Part shown: positions 12,238-24,700 of the stretch, in pieces
Numbering within the stretch: the stretch's first letter is position 1
Layout: each line of letters opens with the position of its first letter
Source of the DNA: Perilla frutescens
Taxonomy: Eukaryota; Streptophyta; Magnoliopsida; Lamiales; Lamiaceae
NCBI GenBank assembly: GCA_026008535.1
Contig: BRKX01000017.1
Location: forward strand, 9,998,501 to 10,062,500
DNA length: 64,000 bases
Direction of reading: 5' to 3'
Notes under the pieces: generated by a model
The model's input: the letters and a program-made list of their open reading frames with translations, nothing else
What the model was told of the DNA's origin: nothing
Database searches by the model: none
Translations under genes and position numbers: made by a program

Positions 12238-14130
12238 ATGGCACTCTCAAATTTGTCCTCTATACTCAAAGAAAACAAGTTAATCGGTGAAAACTACAAT
12301 GGTTGGTTTCGTAACCTTAATCTCGTCCTAATTGCTGAGGGACACAAATTCATACTTGAATAGGAATGTCCTTAGAAGCCAGATGAGAATTCTGGCGAAA
12401 AAGAAAAGTTGGTCTATGCTAAGTGGGTGATGTGACCCGGGACCTATGGGACACAACAAAGACAAAGGACGCGGAAGCTAGGAACGAACAACGTCAGAAA
12501 AGTAAGAATTCAATACCAACAATACGAATGACTAGAATATCAGAGTAAATGCGGAAATAAACAACGAATGACTCGATTGATATGCTGACTTAGACACGAA
12601 ACCTAGGTACTCTAGACTATGACCAATACCAAATAAAAACACAAATAAATAAATAGATAAATGGGCGGATTAGGGCAGATTGGTTATACGTGTTATTTAG
12701 GGCGAATTGGACACATATAGGCGATGAACGTTTTAGGTGATGATTTATGGATGAATTTTGATTGATGGATTATGGTGAGACGTATATATAGGCGTAGATG
12801 AAGGATGGTGTTCAATGGAGATGAATTGAAAAGGTAGAAGAAGTAGACTTACTCGAACCCCGTCTTGCGGTGAAGACAAAACGCGATTTCTTGAATACTC
12901 CAAGTTGGATAGCACTCCCCCCTAGACTTGATGGAATAGAAAAGAGTTTGAAATAGGACTTTAGATTTGCTAGGTCTAAAGAACTTGATAAATGGGTCGA
13001 TCAACCAAAGGATCGGTGAGACAATTGAGAAATTAACTCTTTATTTCATACAACGTCTGAAAAATAAAGTTAACAACTGATCCCTTTATATAGGGTAGGG
13101 ATTATGAACGAAAATTAAAGATAAAATCCTAAGATAAATCAAAATAATAAAGATATCCTAATCTAATTAGGATTCTTACCTTAATTAGAATTCTATTTAA
13201 GGTAAAAATCAAAATAATAAAGATATCCTAACTCTTCATGCACACGTCCAAATGGCGTTGTTCTTCTTCTCACGTCTTCATGCTTCCTTCTTCATCATTA
13301 ATTGATAGCATGTTGACCAATCTCGGGCTGAATATTTGATCTTCATGGGCTGCCCAAAATATCTGAATATTTTCATGCACTTGTGTTCTTCAAATCTTGA
13401 TCTCCAATCTTTAATCTTGAACAACATGATTATCTCTGAAGCTCTCAATGGTATTCTTGGATTTGATTCTTTTATACTTTTCGGGTTCATATCAGTGGGT
13501 CAAGTTTGATGAGGTTGCACGCTGCTACATTTTGCCTTCTATGTCAAATGTGCTGCAACTGCAGCATCAGTCTATAAAGACTGCTTATGATGTCATGTTC
13601 AACCTTTAGGACCTCTTCAATCACCAGAATCGCTCGGGACGTCATTTGGAAATGAAGAAACTGATGAGCATGAAAATGGCTGACTCCACACCTGTTAGGG
13701 ATCACGTTCTCAGTATGATGAGTCATCTGGCTGAGATCGAGACTTTGAGTGGAGATCTGGACGCCGAGTCTCAGATAGACATCGTGCTTCACAGTCTGTC
13801 CCCAAAGTTCAAGCAGTTTAGATTGAACTTTAATATGATAAAGAAGGATGTTACCTTATCTGAACTGATCATGGATCTTCAAGCGGCTGAGTTACTTCAA
13901 AAGGGAAATCCAAAGGCACACCTAGCTGAGAATAGGGCGTCTTCTTCTGGTACTAAAAAGAAGAAGAGATACGCACCTAAGAAAGCTGCAAATGGGACGC
14001 CTAAGGTGAAGAAGCCCAAGGCAAAGATTCCTCCCGAGGAGTTCAAGTCGAAGACAAAGTGCTTCAAGTGCGGCCAGCCAGGCCACTGAAAGGTGGCATG
14101 TCCCAACAAGAGAAAAAAGGGTATGTCTCA
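12238..14130 (+). pseudogene. Copia gag, broken and interrupted
   Basis: Gag starts at ATG 12238 (MALSNLSSILKENKL..). Stops follow at about 12361 and within the next 20 codons. The frame is then cut at 12427 by a solo gypsy LTR and resumes at 13500 exactly in register (AKWV|KFDEVARC). The second half has the gag polyprotein body and a CCHC zinc knuckle (CFKCGQPGH..KVAC) at about 14059-14100, in which the residue after the histidine is a TGA stop where tryptophan is likely. The product would have been the nucleocapsid shell protein. Confidence 0.88.
12428..13494 (-). mobile_element. Solo LTR of a Ty3/gypsy element inside copia gag
   Basis: A 1067-bp segment starts TGATGTGACCCGGGAC and ends TTCATATCA, flanked by perfect 5-bp copies of GTGGG (12423-12427 and 13495-13499). 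Its left end matches the LTR ends of the gypsy element at 31742 and 41143 (shared TGATGTGACCCGGGAC and CGGAAGC phrases). No internal gypsy sequence is present, so it is a solo LTR left by recombination. By analogy with the intact gypsy copy the LTR reads on the minus strand. Confidence 0.88.
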
Positions 14131-15487
14131 CACTCTTTTCGTTGAAACATGTTTAGCAACTTGTTCTACTCAATCTTGGGTAGTAGATACTGGAGCTACT
14201 GATCATGTTTGCGTGTCTTTACAGGCGTTCCTGGTAAAAAAACAGCTGAGTGATTGAGAGATCATCGTCTACATGGGCAATGCTACGAAAGTGGCGGCTG
14301 TTGCAATGGGAGAAGTTACCATTTCTTTTAGTAGTGATAGGACTTTAGTTTTGAAAGACTGTCTTTATGTGCCTGGTTTTAGGTGAAATCTTATTTCTGT
14401 TTCTAAACTTTTTATGGATGGATATTCAGTTTCTTTTGATAACAAGGTTGTTATCTTTAGTGGTAAATAATTTATCTATTCTGGCACATTGGATGGACAT
14501 CTTTACTTACTTAATCATATGCAAAACACTACGCAAAAGCAATTACTGAATACATCAATCACAAACCCTAATAAAAGGAAAGAACCTTCAAAACTGAATC
14601 AAACCTATCTTTGGCATCTAAGGCTAGGCCATATTAACCTTAAGAGGATACAAAGGCTGGTAAACGATAGACCTCTGTCTTCATTGATCCTAGAATCATT
14701 TTCTTTGTGTGAATCCTATTTGGAAGGCAAAATGACCAAGCGTCCTTTTGAATCTAAAGGAAATCGATCGAAAGAGGTACTAGATTTGATGTACTCTGAC
14801 TTATGTGGCCCTATATCAGTTCAAGCTCAAAGAGGGTACGAGTATTTCATCACACTCATTGATGATTACTCAAGATATGGATATATCTACCCATTATGTC
14901 GCAAGTCTGAATGCTTTGATAAATTCAAAGAATTTAGGGCGGAAGCGGAGAAAGAACTGGTAGAAGTATCAAGTCACTACGTTCTGATCATGTTGGCGAG
15001 TATCTCTCGAGTGAATTTAGGGACTACCTAGCAGAGAATGGGATTACATCCCAGTTGACTGCACCGGGAACGCCACAGCAGAATGGCGTGGCAGAGAGAA
15101 GGAATAGAACCTTGTTATGGTTAGATCGATGATGAGTTATTCAAATTGCCTATTTCGTTCTGGGGATATGCCCTAGAAACAGCAGCCTATATTCTTAACT
15201 TGGTTCCATCGAAATTAGTTCCTTCTACACCTATAGAACTTTGGACTGGACGAAAGACCGATTTAGGACATGTTCGGATTTGGGGTAGCCCAGCACACAT
15301 GTTGGATAAGGAAGCTGATAAGTTGGCGCCTCATACTGATGTGAGGCTATTTGTTGGATATCCTATAGGAACGAAAGGTGGTCTATTTTATAGTCCTAAG
15401 AATCAGAAGATCATTGTTAGCACCAATACTCGATTCTTAGAAGAAGACTATGTCATAAACCAAACTAAGGAGTCAAATTATCCTTGA
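14131..15487 (+). pseudogene. Copia protease and integrase, broken
   Basis: An aspartic protease signature VVDTGATDHVC lies near 14172-14210. A GAG-pre-integrase block (LWHLRLGHINLKRIQ) is near 14613, and the integrase core follows with DLCGPI and LIDDYSRYGYIY (about 14800-14890), then GTPQQNGVAERRNRTLL in another frame near 15065. The segments fall in different frames (14489-15031, then 15146-15487), so at least two frameshifts and several stops are present. The enzyme would have inserted the cDNA into the genome. Confidence 0.87.
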
Positions 15488-15663
15488 GGAGCTCAGAGGG
15501 GAATGATCGAATCTTACACCAGTAGTACAAGAAGAGGTACCACAAGACACTGCACAACATGTCACAGATACACGAGAACTGACTCGTCGCAGTGGGAGGG
15601 TTGTAGGACAACCTGATAGATTCATTAGTTTGGGTAAATCTTTAGATTTCCCTAAAGGACTCA

Positions 15664-16652
15664 ATGAATTGGATCCTAGGACCTATTACGAAGCAGCCCA
15701 AGATAAGGACGCAGATTCTTGGAAATCTGCAATGGAATCTGAGATCTATGGATCACAATCAAGTCTGGGAGCTTGTAGAATCACAAGATAGGGTAAAACC
15801 TAGTGGTTGCAAGTGGGTCTACAAACGAAAGAGAGGACTTGATGGGATGGTTGAAGGTAAAGCAAGACTTGTGGTGAAAGGGTACACTCAAAAAGAAGGG
15901 ATCGATTATGAGGAAACCTTTTCGTCAGTAGCCATGCTTAAGTCAATCCGAATTCTCTTATTAATTGTCGCTCATTTGGATTATGAGATTTGGCAGATGG
16001 ATGTCAAGACAACTTTCCTGAATGGAATTCTTGAGGAAAACATCCACATAAAGCAACCAGATGGTTTCATTGCTAAAGGCCAAGAGTACTTAGTGTGCAA
16101 GCTTAAGAGATCCATCTATGAACTTAAGCAGACGTCAAGGTCATGGAATATCCATTTTGATGAGGTTATCCAGTTATATGGATTCGTGCAAAGTCCGAAT
16201 GAGAGTTGCGTGTACAAGAAATGTGATGAAAATGTGGTGGTTTTTCTTGTACTGTATGTCGATGATATCTTGCTTATTGGAAACAATAAGAAAGCATTAT
16301 CAAACATAAGGGTGTGGTTGTCCAAGCAGTTCAATATGAAGGATTTGGGAGAAGCCGGACACGTCCTTGGCATCAAGATAATCGAGATCGCCCAAAAAGG
16401 ATGCTCTACCTATCCCAGGCGACTTATATCAATACAGTGCTAGCTAGGTTTAACATGCAAGATTCCAAGAAAGGTTTTATACCTTTTAGGCATGGAATTC
16501 ATCTATCCAAGACAATGTGTCCCCAAACACAGTTTGAAATAAATGAGATGAAGAAAGTCTCATACGCTTCGGCTATGGGAAGTTTGATGTATGCTATGCT
16601 ATGCACGAGGCCTGATATATGCTATGTTGTTGGCATGGTAAGCAGATATTAG
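15664..16652 (+). pseudogene. Copia reverse transcriptase, frameshifted
   Basis: Plant copia RT landmarks in order: NQVWELVE, CKWVYKRKRG, KARLVVKGYTQKEG, the first catalytic aspartate in QMDVKTTFLNG, and the active-site YVDDILLIG near 16255-16275. The frame changes at about 16400, where translation continues in the overlapping frame to 16652 (MGSLMYAMLCTRPDI). A TAG stop follows at about 16650 in the conserved SRY.FNP segment. Confidence 0.9.
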
Positions 16653-17243
16653 TTTAACCCTGAACAAGGTCACTGGACTGCGGTTAAGAATATTCTCAAG
16701 TACCTGAAAAGAACTCGAGATTATATGCTGGTATACCACTCTGATAGTCTAGTACCTTTAGGTTACACGGACTCAGATTTTCAATCTGATAAAGATTAGA
16801 GTAAGTCTACCTCAGACTATGTGTTTACATTAGGAGGTGGAGTCGTTGCAATGAGGAGCATCAAGCAGAAATGCATTGCTGACTCTACCATGGAAGCTGA
16901 ATATGTAGCCACCTCTGAGGCTGCAAAAGAAGCCGTCTGGCTCCGGAGCTTCCTATTGGACTTGAGCGTGGTTCCTGATTTGTCTAAGAGCATCACGATA
17001 TACTATGATAACTCTGGTGCAGTGGCAAATTCGAAGGAACCCAGAGCCCATAAGGTAAGTAAACACATAGAAAGAAAGTACCATCTTATACGAGAAATCA
17101 TTAAGAGAGGGGACGTGGCGGTGGTCAAGATTGCATTGGAGGAAAATCTAGCTGATCCATTCACGAAGAGCCTTCCAGCTAAGACCTTTGATGGTTACGT
17201 GGAGAAAATAGGAGTGAGATGCAGACCTGAAGGCGCAGTTTGA
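16653..17243 (+). pseudogene. Copia RNase H, broken
   Basis: The region reads HWTAVKNILKYLKRT, a TAG stop near 16797, then an open frame 16821-17243 with SIKQKCIADSTMEAEYVA, where the Ser-Thr-x-E-A-E-Y motif holds the catalytic glutamate, and YYDNSGAVANSKEPRAH. The terminal stop at 17241 lies about 70 bp before the polypurine tract. Confidence 0.88.
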
Positions 17244-17310
17244 GTTTTATAGTTTTTATTTGAGAGTTAGCTAGTTAGTTATTATGCTTGAAAGACATGC
17301 TTTAAATATA

Positions 17311-17320
17311 AGTGGGAGAT
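17311..17320 (+). other. Copia polypurine tract
   Basis: AGTGGGAGAT directly abuts the 3' LTR start TGTTAG, as expected for the plus-strand primer site. Confidence 0.8.
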
Positions 17321-18737
17321 TGTTAGTTTTGTATACTGGAAGAACATGCCTTTGTATACTTTTATGATGATATGATGATATAGATTGAATCTTATTGCAG
17401 TCACTGTTTGCATTTACATTATTATATAACTGTTTATGCATATTCAATATACTTACACTGTAGATGATATGGTGTGGGTCAACACACGGTAAGATCATAT
17501 CATCAGATCCTTGTGTTGTATTAAAAGGCTCACGGTTTAGATGGTCTTGAATACACCATCGGTACGTCGTAAAATAATCTGATAGTTAGTTTATCTTGAC
17601 TAATTGATTATTCTAATACACTTGTTAGTGTATTGAGGAGGATCACAATAGGATACTGTTCTCTACTCTGACACTATAAGTTAGATAACAAATATCCATA
17701 GAGTTCGGGTTCTTAACTTATATTTATTGGCGAACATATGTATGCTTTGTTTATTGCTTTGATTTATCCATGGGTGAGATTCTCTTATAGAATCAATAAA
17801 CTTGATATCTTGGGTAATGGCATTTGCATACATGATGTGTCATACAATATATATAAGAATCGTGTCCTGGTGGGCCAGGTTGATGATGTTCTCTTGAGGA
17901 AACACAAGCTCATGTGAAACCCTGCAGGTGGAATTTATTCCGTACATGATAAAGCTTGTGTGGTACTACTCAAGGTTTTAGATATTAATTAATTATAGCT
18001 GTCAGAGGCTTACATAATTAATTAATGAACATTAGATGTTAAACATGGGGAATGACTGAACTAAAGGAGAAAGCATATTCACAAATATGTATTAAATTGG
18101 TAGGTCAATATTACTTCTTTAGTGGAATAAAAGTAATACTTAATTTATTTAATAATATCCTATGTTTATTGGATATTGGGAATTAAATAAATTAGTGGGC
18201 CAATTTAATATTCCTCTAGATCCCTATTGTAGCCCAATATGACTTTAATGGACTGGAAATAGAAAAGGAGATTGAGGCCCAAACCCAGTAGGTTTGGAAC
18301 CTGTATTTTCAGCCACCTCCCTATAAATAAGGAGGTGGGGTTTCGAAAATAATACACTTAATATCAACCCCTCAGTTATATCTTTATTTCCACAGATTCC
18401 ATAATTATCTAGTAGATTTCTGTCCACCTTGAATCTAGATACAGTTTGGGAATACCGCAGAAGATCGAGAAGTTGAATAGCTGAGCTAGGGGCGTTGATC
18501 ATCATCATCTTAACCGCAAGATTAGACATTTAATCTTGTCCTCAACTCGTCTTCAATTGTAAGTCGGTTTTCGATTATCTATGTTTCCGCTTTTAGTAGA
18601 ATTGATAAACCGGATTGCATGTTTAATTGAACTTGGTTAAATAAAACATGTGTTGCATAAAATATGAATACATGATATTAGGATTAAAGAACATCCAAAT
18701 AGATCCTGTGGTGGTTTAATTCGAAAAAACTCCAACA
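17321..18737 (+). repeat. 3' LTR of the copia element
   Basis: TGTTAG...CCAACA, 1417 bp, the partner of 8118-9538. Differences are scattered, mostly transitions. It retains the hairpin-flanked TATA box at 18322-18330. Confidence 0.93.
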
Positions 18738-19496
18738 AATATATGATAATGTATGCTAACGAAGCATTTGTGATATGCTAATATAATGTATTCACTGTGC
18801 TAAAAAAGAATTATCATAATGCTAGCGTAGTACAAATTTATTAGGGTTTATTCAATCTCAATAATGGTTTATTTCATCTCAATTATGGTTTATTCCATCT
18901 AATTATGATTATTTTTTTGAATTTAATTTTTCGCTTATAGTTCCTGATTGATTATTATGGTTTATCCCATCCAATTATGGTTTATAACTTATGTTGACAG
19001 AGTATTGTCATATGCTAACATAGTGTATTCACAGTGTTGACGAAGCAAAACCATAATGCTAACATAGTATAAATATATTATTATTATGATTTGTTCTAAC
19101 TCATTTAGGGTTTACCATATCCAGTCAATGTTTATTTCATCCAATTATGATTTTTTCCATTTAATTAGGGTTTATTAAATCAAATTAGGTTTATAATTAC
19201 TTTTTAGAATATATATTTTGCTAACAATATTTGAAAACTTTAATTAGCATAACTATAATACTTCGTTAGCATGATAATAATATTTCGTTAGCATGGCGAT
19301 TTGTTATCAAATCCTCCGTGATTTTTATAAAAATTATCAAATTACATTAATACCCCCACGTGAACAACTTTTCAAATATTACATAATTGTCACCGCCTTT
19401 TTCATCAAATTTGAGCCTTTGATTTTTGAGGATTGTGTGGTGTGACATGTGGTCTTAGTTCTCACACTAGAATTGGTTTTCACCTAACCCCTCCCC
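18738..19496. mobile_element. MITE, 3' part (relative of the 5070 element)
   Basis: It ends CACCTAACCCCTCCCC followed by a TATATA tract; inverted, this reads GGGGAGGGGTTAGGTG..GAGAAC, like the 5' end at 5070. The interior repeats phrases on GCTAAC..ATAATGCTA and TTATGGTTTATTCCATC; similar phrases lie at 54900-55270 and 60430-60560. The left end is not visible: it stops at the copia LTR. Confidence 0.45.
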
Positions 19497-20078
19497 TATA
19501 TATATATATATATAGATAGATAATTGCTCTTTTTTTCTCATTTTCACTAGACAGTTGACAAAATGATATATGTGTGTTTATATTAGTTTGAGGACGTTGT
19601 ATTTGGATGTTATCAATAATATCAATAAAGTATATTTTTAAATTTTTTTTGTGTCAAAATATAATTGAAATATGTTAATATTTAAATATTCATTCCTCAA
19701 TCATATATTGCAGTGGCAGTCAAGATTTATGAGCATTTGAAGTTTGGGCAGCACATGAAGATTGTGAATATTAGCTAGACTAACAGATCCTCAATATTGT
19801 TTTTGATTTCCTTCCTATAATTAAAAATTGTGTTATTTTGTATTGGCCATTTTGAATATAACAATAGATCATTTTTGAAGGGTTTGTAGATAATATTGAT
19901 TTATTTTATACTTTATAGTAATTGTATTAATTTTATACGTTCTATTAATTAAAAAACTAATATCATATTTATTAATTATTGTTATCTATTTATCTTAACA
20001 ATTAGAAAATAAACTATGTCAACAGATATACATATATGACATATGACAATAAATTTTATTATTATTATTATTATTATT

Positions 20079-20134
<56 letters not shown>

Positions 20135-21720
20135 GAAATTTATTTATTTAAATTTATGTGTGGCCGCATAAAATATATTCAATATGTTAAATATATAAAA
20201 TAAAGAAACTATTCAATTATGTCTATCGAAAAATAACATTACTATATAGCACATGAACATACACATTAAGTGTATATAAATCACCAATTGATTCAGTTAA
20301 AAAGCATAAAAAACATTATAAATGTGTTTATGAATATATTTGAAAAATTATAAATATAATGTTATATATATTTAAACTATCATTTGATAAAGTTATAATG
20401 ATTTCTTATTATACATTAATATTATTACAACTAACATTTTAACTATCATCAAATTTTAAACGTAAAATGAGTAGACTAATTTCCATATCGTACGGAAAAT
20501 ATACTAGTTTACATACTAGTTCATCAATTCCGAGCACTTATCCAAAAAAACCCCACACAAATTTTACTTCACATCAAATTCTAAGAATATACTACTAACA
20601 ATATACTACTAAACTACGTGGACTGTGGTAACAAATTCAAATTTTAATATAAAAGTCATGTATGCTATAATTATATTTCATAACAAAGTATATTACGTGA
20701 CAGTTTTAATTAAGAATCTAATTGAAGGTGAATCTTAATTAATTTCTAGAAACAAAAATAAGAAACGGTTTCTAAGACCTTATGCAAAAAATCTAAAATG
20801 GAGAAACATAAAAAATATAACATCAAACCCAATAAAAGCAAGGATTTTTATTTTGAATATGTTTAAATTTTTTTATTGATATTATTACTCTACTTTGCTC
20901 TTTTATATATATAATTCATTTTCAAGAATTACACATTGATATAAACATAATAAATTGTTGGAAATAATATTCAGTATTTTTTTTAATTATAGGAAACATT
21001 TTACACATAAATAGAATGATAGCAGCCACATTAATTTTAATATAATATTTTGTGGAAGCTGTTATACACAATCGAATATATTTAGAATGTACATGATAAA
21101 ATTATAAGATAAATATATTCCTAGTTAAAAAAAATACCTTCTACAACATAATGAAAAATTCACAACTTCCGGTGTGTTAGTCTCTTTTGCTTCTTTGTTA
21201 CGTTGGCGGAGATGACTAGGAACTTATCATATATCTTGTATTACATTCACCAGAAATTCTATGCTACTAATTGTGGTTTCACTTACAACGATAAGAATTG
21301 TGATAACTGTGCCTTTTCTTTTTCAATACTTGCATTTTAAAAAAATTTCATAATTACAACATGTTACAATCGTTATAGTTTTGGCTAGTATTCATGGGTA
21401 GCATAGAGTTTCCGTTCAAATGATCAACTTCACTCATTATGAACTGAACAAACTTTCACTACACATTTGAGGTCAGATGTGCTAAAATTTATTTTATTAT
21501 TCAAAATTAAAAATTCATCCCATTATATTCTACAATTGATCAATTTTTTTACTTATTTATTAATTATATAAACTTATTATATGAACTGTATTTAATTATT
21601 TCAATTAAATTGGATTTTGCAAAACTAGTTTATACTAAAAGTAATCATAAATTAACAGGTAACCTGAATTTAAAGCAGTATGAATTAGCAATAGGTAATA
21701 TGGAATAGCTCCGCCTTCGT
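19497..21720. other. AT-rich intergenic DNA upstream of POT1
   Basis: No gene recognised. It contains a compound microsatellite at about 20057-20133: roughly eight TTA units running into about eighteen TTG units. Confidence 0.6.
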
Positions 21721-21722
21721 CA

Positions 21723-21730
21723 TTTCCCGC
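21723..21730 (+). promoter_or_regulatory. E2F-like site upstream of POT1
   Basis: TTTCCCGC fits the E2F consensus TTTSSCGC and lies 69 bp before the POT1 start codon, in a short GC-richer patch within AT-rich DNA. In plants such sites mark many S-phase genes. Binding is inferred. Confidence 0.5.
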
Positions 21731-21774
21731 CTCTGACATACAATTAAGCTCTTCGCACAGATTGTTACCAAAAG

Positions 21775-21783
21775 TTAGGGTTT
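21775..21783 (-). promoter_or_regulatory. Telo-box in the POT1 leader
   Basis: TTAGGGTTT, the inverse of AAACCCTAA, lies 16 bp before the start codon. The telo-box is a known plant promoter or leader motif with the sequence of the plant telomere repeat. It is found with E2F or site II motifs in genes of growing cells. Confidence 0.55.
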
Positions 21784-21798
21784 CGATTTTATTGCAAA

Positions 21799-24700
21799 AT
21801 GAGAACCGACGATTACAAATTTCTGCAAATAGCTGACGCAATTCCTTGTGTTAATCAACGAGTCAATCTTGTTGGGGTAGCTGTCGAGACCAGTATTCCA
21901 AAAAGCACCAAAGGAACCGGTAATTTCCCCCTTTGTATATTTCCACCCGCTTTCATTTTTTAATTTTTTTATGGCAGGAAGGAATTGCAGCGTTCCAGAA
22001 TTTATAGCACTGAAGTGGGTCGTTTTGGGTTCTTTTTGCAAGATTGTTTTTGCTCGGTAAGGATCATCGATGAATCGTGGCCAAGCGGGATTCAAATATC
22101 TTTTTTTGCTGAAACTATGGAGATGCTCCCTTTGATTGAGAGTGTTGGAACTATAGTTCTTGTTTCTCATGTTATGGTAAATTAATAGCTCTTGCTCTTT
22201 TTTTTTCTTTCATTTTTTTTCCTTCTGGCGTTCGGAGATAATTGGTTGTGCTGATTATTAAGTTGTGGATTTGTACAGATAAGACCTAGGAATAAGGAAG
22301 TTTATGCTATGTTCAATAAGAAGTTGTCAACTTTCGCTTTATTTGAAGGAAGAGGCTCTAGTATTAAGGAACTGGTACCGTATCAAATTTCACCGAGATA
22401 TAAACCTACAGATCAGGACAAGAAGTTCATAATGGGGTTAAGGAAATGGTCTCCCGGCGACAAAATTGAAGGTAGGTGTGCTTAACACCCAATATGCCTT
22501 TTATTTTATTTTTAATTACTCTTATTATCTGAGGCTAGTATGTTTTACAGGCTGGGATTCCATATTAGCTGATTTATACTTGTTAATTTTGTGCAACGAT
22601 AGCTTCTTTTCTTTTGAAACATTTTTTTAACAATGAATTTGAAGATAAGTCTGTAGCTTTTGCTTGGTTTATACACATCTGTTTGCTTGACAGTTTTGCA
22701 TGAGTCACTGTTCTTGAGAGAGATCAAAGAAGGTCGCTTCAACTTGCTTTGCAAGGTAATTCTGAACTATGTACAACTAAGTTCTACTGCTTTCAAAGAG
22801 TTGGAGATTGATCTTCGGTTTTGCAATTGGTGGTATTATGTCTTTGTCACTTTGGCTACTCTGCTAGATTTTGCATGTTGCTCAAGTGGAGGATGAATGG
22901 ATGCTCTTTATTTGGGATGGAACAGATACTCCACCAGCTTCTGTTGAAGCGAAGTTAGTATTCACCTTTTCCTATATTTTATTAGTGGTTGAATTGCTTA
23001 CCGCTTTTGTGTCATTGATAGAGTTAAAGGGTTTAATAATAAAAAACAACAAAGAACCAACAATATATTGCACTGAAAGTCTGAGACACAAAATAGAAAA
23101 CAAGAAGCCTACAGCCTGTCCCAAGGCAAATGGCCACTCAGGAATCAATTCCTGCCCAAGCAGATAATCTGCCGACTCAATTTCTGGTGATCATATGGCA
23201 TATATGTATATCAGGAACGTATGTGGAGGAACCCTGCTCCTCAGCAATCCTCCTTAGTTCTTTCCTCCTATATGTAGCTGTGAGGGAACAGATAGCTGAG
23301 AATTCTAACCAATAAATGGATCTGTCAGTTTGGTTTTTTTTCTTCATTACTTTGTTGCTCCTTCCCTTATATTTGCTCTGATTGTTATTTATTGCAGTAA
23401 TTGTTATTGCATGAAATGGGCCTAAAATTGGAAGGAATATCAACAAAGGAGATGAATATCCTATTAGCATGGTAATTTGAAACAGTGGAGCATTATATTA
23501 TAGATTAGGGACTGATTAACACCTTTTAATTTGTCTTGGACACCAAATAATAACTTTTGTGCCTGTTCAAGGGGAGAAAAGATGCTCTGTTCTTTCCTCT
23601 TTGAACTAAGTGGCATATAGATTGATTTTCAGTTAATTATTAGTAGCCTATTGCTTGACCTATCTACACATGTTTCAGCAGACGATGAACAAAATATTAG
23701 GAAAGTAAACAGATCCTTATTGTGGTTCTATTAATGAGTTTACTGCTTATGATCCTGTGTCTGGTGAGAAGCCAACATTTTGGTTTAGATGAAATGATTT
23801 CAGTTTCTAGGTGTTATATTTTGGTACACTTGGTACATCAGTCTTTAAGCGATTTGTTACTCGAGACTTGATAAATAGACCGACAAGAATCACAATGTTT
23901 AGGGGTTATGGAAATTCTCGAATGAGATTATTATCTAGTTCCTCTAATTGGTGATTGCTACTCATTATACCCATTAATACCTGGAACTTTTTCCTGGTCC
24001 TATGTCCAAATAACTTGGTATGGGTGTGTGCTGTTTGATATGCCTACTGTACTAAACTGAAATAAAAAATCTGGTACAAATCTTCATTTTGATTTTATGC
24101 ATTTTTTTTTTAATTTCTAGAATTTTGTTTCTGATAAAGATTTTCCTAACCGCCCTAATCCATTTCAAAATTCTCACTCATCACCCCTACCCCCACCCCC
24201 ACCCCCTAAGCCTACTTAGTTCTCATGCCTCACCTAATTGGCTGTCTAGAACAACTCCCAACCCTAACATGGTTGCATGGTTATATCGATATTGAGATAG
24301 AAAGCCACATGCATCTGGGAAAGAAATAAACTTATGAAATGCTTACAGAAATTAATCAGGAATAGGGAATTACTAGTTATGCTGCCTAAACAACTTCTTA
24401 TTGGCATAATATAGAAGCAAAATGTTAACAATATGCATCAGAAGTCATCTTATGATGATAACTAGAAACAGTCTAATTGATTTAGAGAACCAAACAGGGA
24501 TAGATAATTTCTTATGATTTTAACATAGTACACAACACTATATGCAACTTGTAAAATATGGATTTTACACATTAAGAACCCAACCATGATCTGAAATCCT
24601 CTGTTCTTCTGATCTACTATTTCAGATTAGAGCATGAGATGGAAAATCCTCTTCCTTTAGCATTGGAACGCTCTCCTTTATCGAGAAACCTTTTATGCAC

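Larger units (their letters stand above)
8118..18737 (+). mobile_element. Ty1/copia LTR retrotransposon, decayed, with nested solo LTR
   Basis: This element has two long terminal repeats (8118-9538 and 17321-18737), a primer-binding site, a long leader, and gag, protease, integrase, reverse transcriptase and RNase H in the copia order, then a polypurine tract. The coding part is broken by several in-frame stops and frame changes, and gag is interrupted by a gypsy solo LTR, so it cannot make its own proteins. The flanks do not match (ACATC before, AATAT after), so no target-site duplication is visible. This suggests the two ends came from different insertion events or that a flank was rearranged. 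Confidence 0.93.

Noticed and set aside
21775..22170. 131-residue frame on the minus strand across the POT1 start
   Set aside because: It is the antisense shadow of POT1 exons 1-2, which have family motifs and splice correctly.
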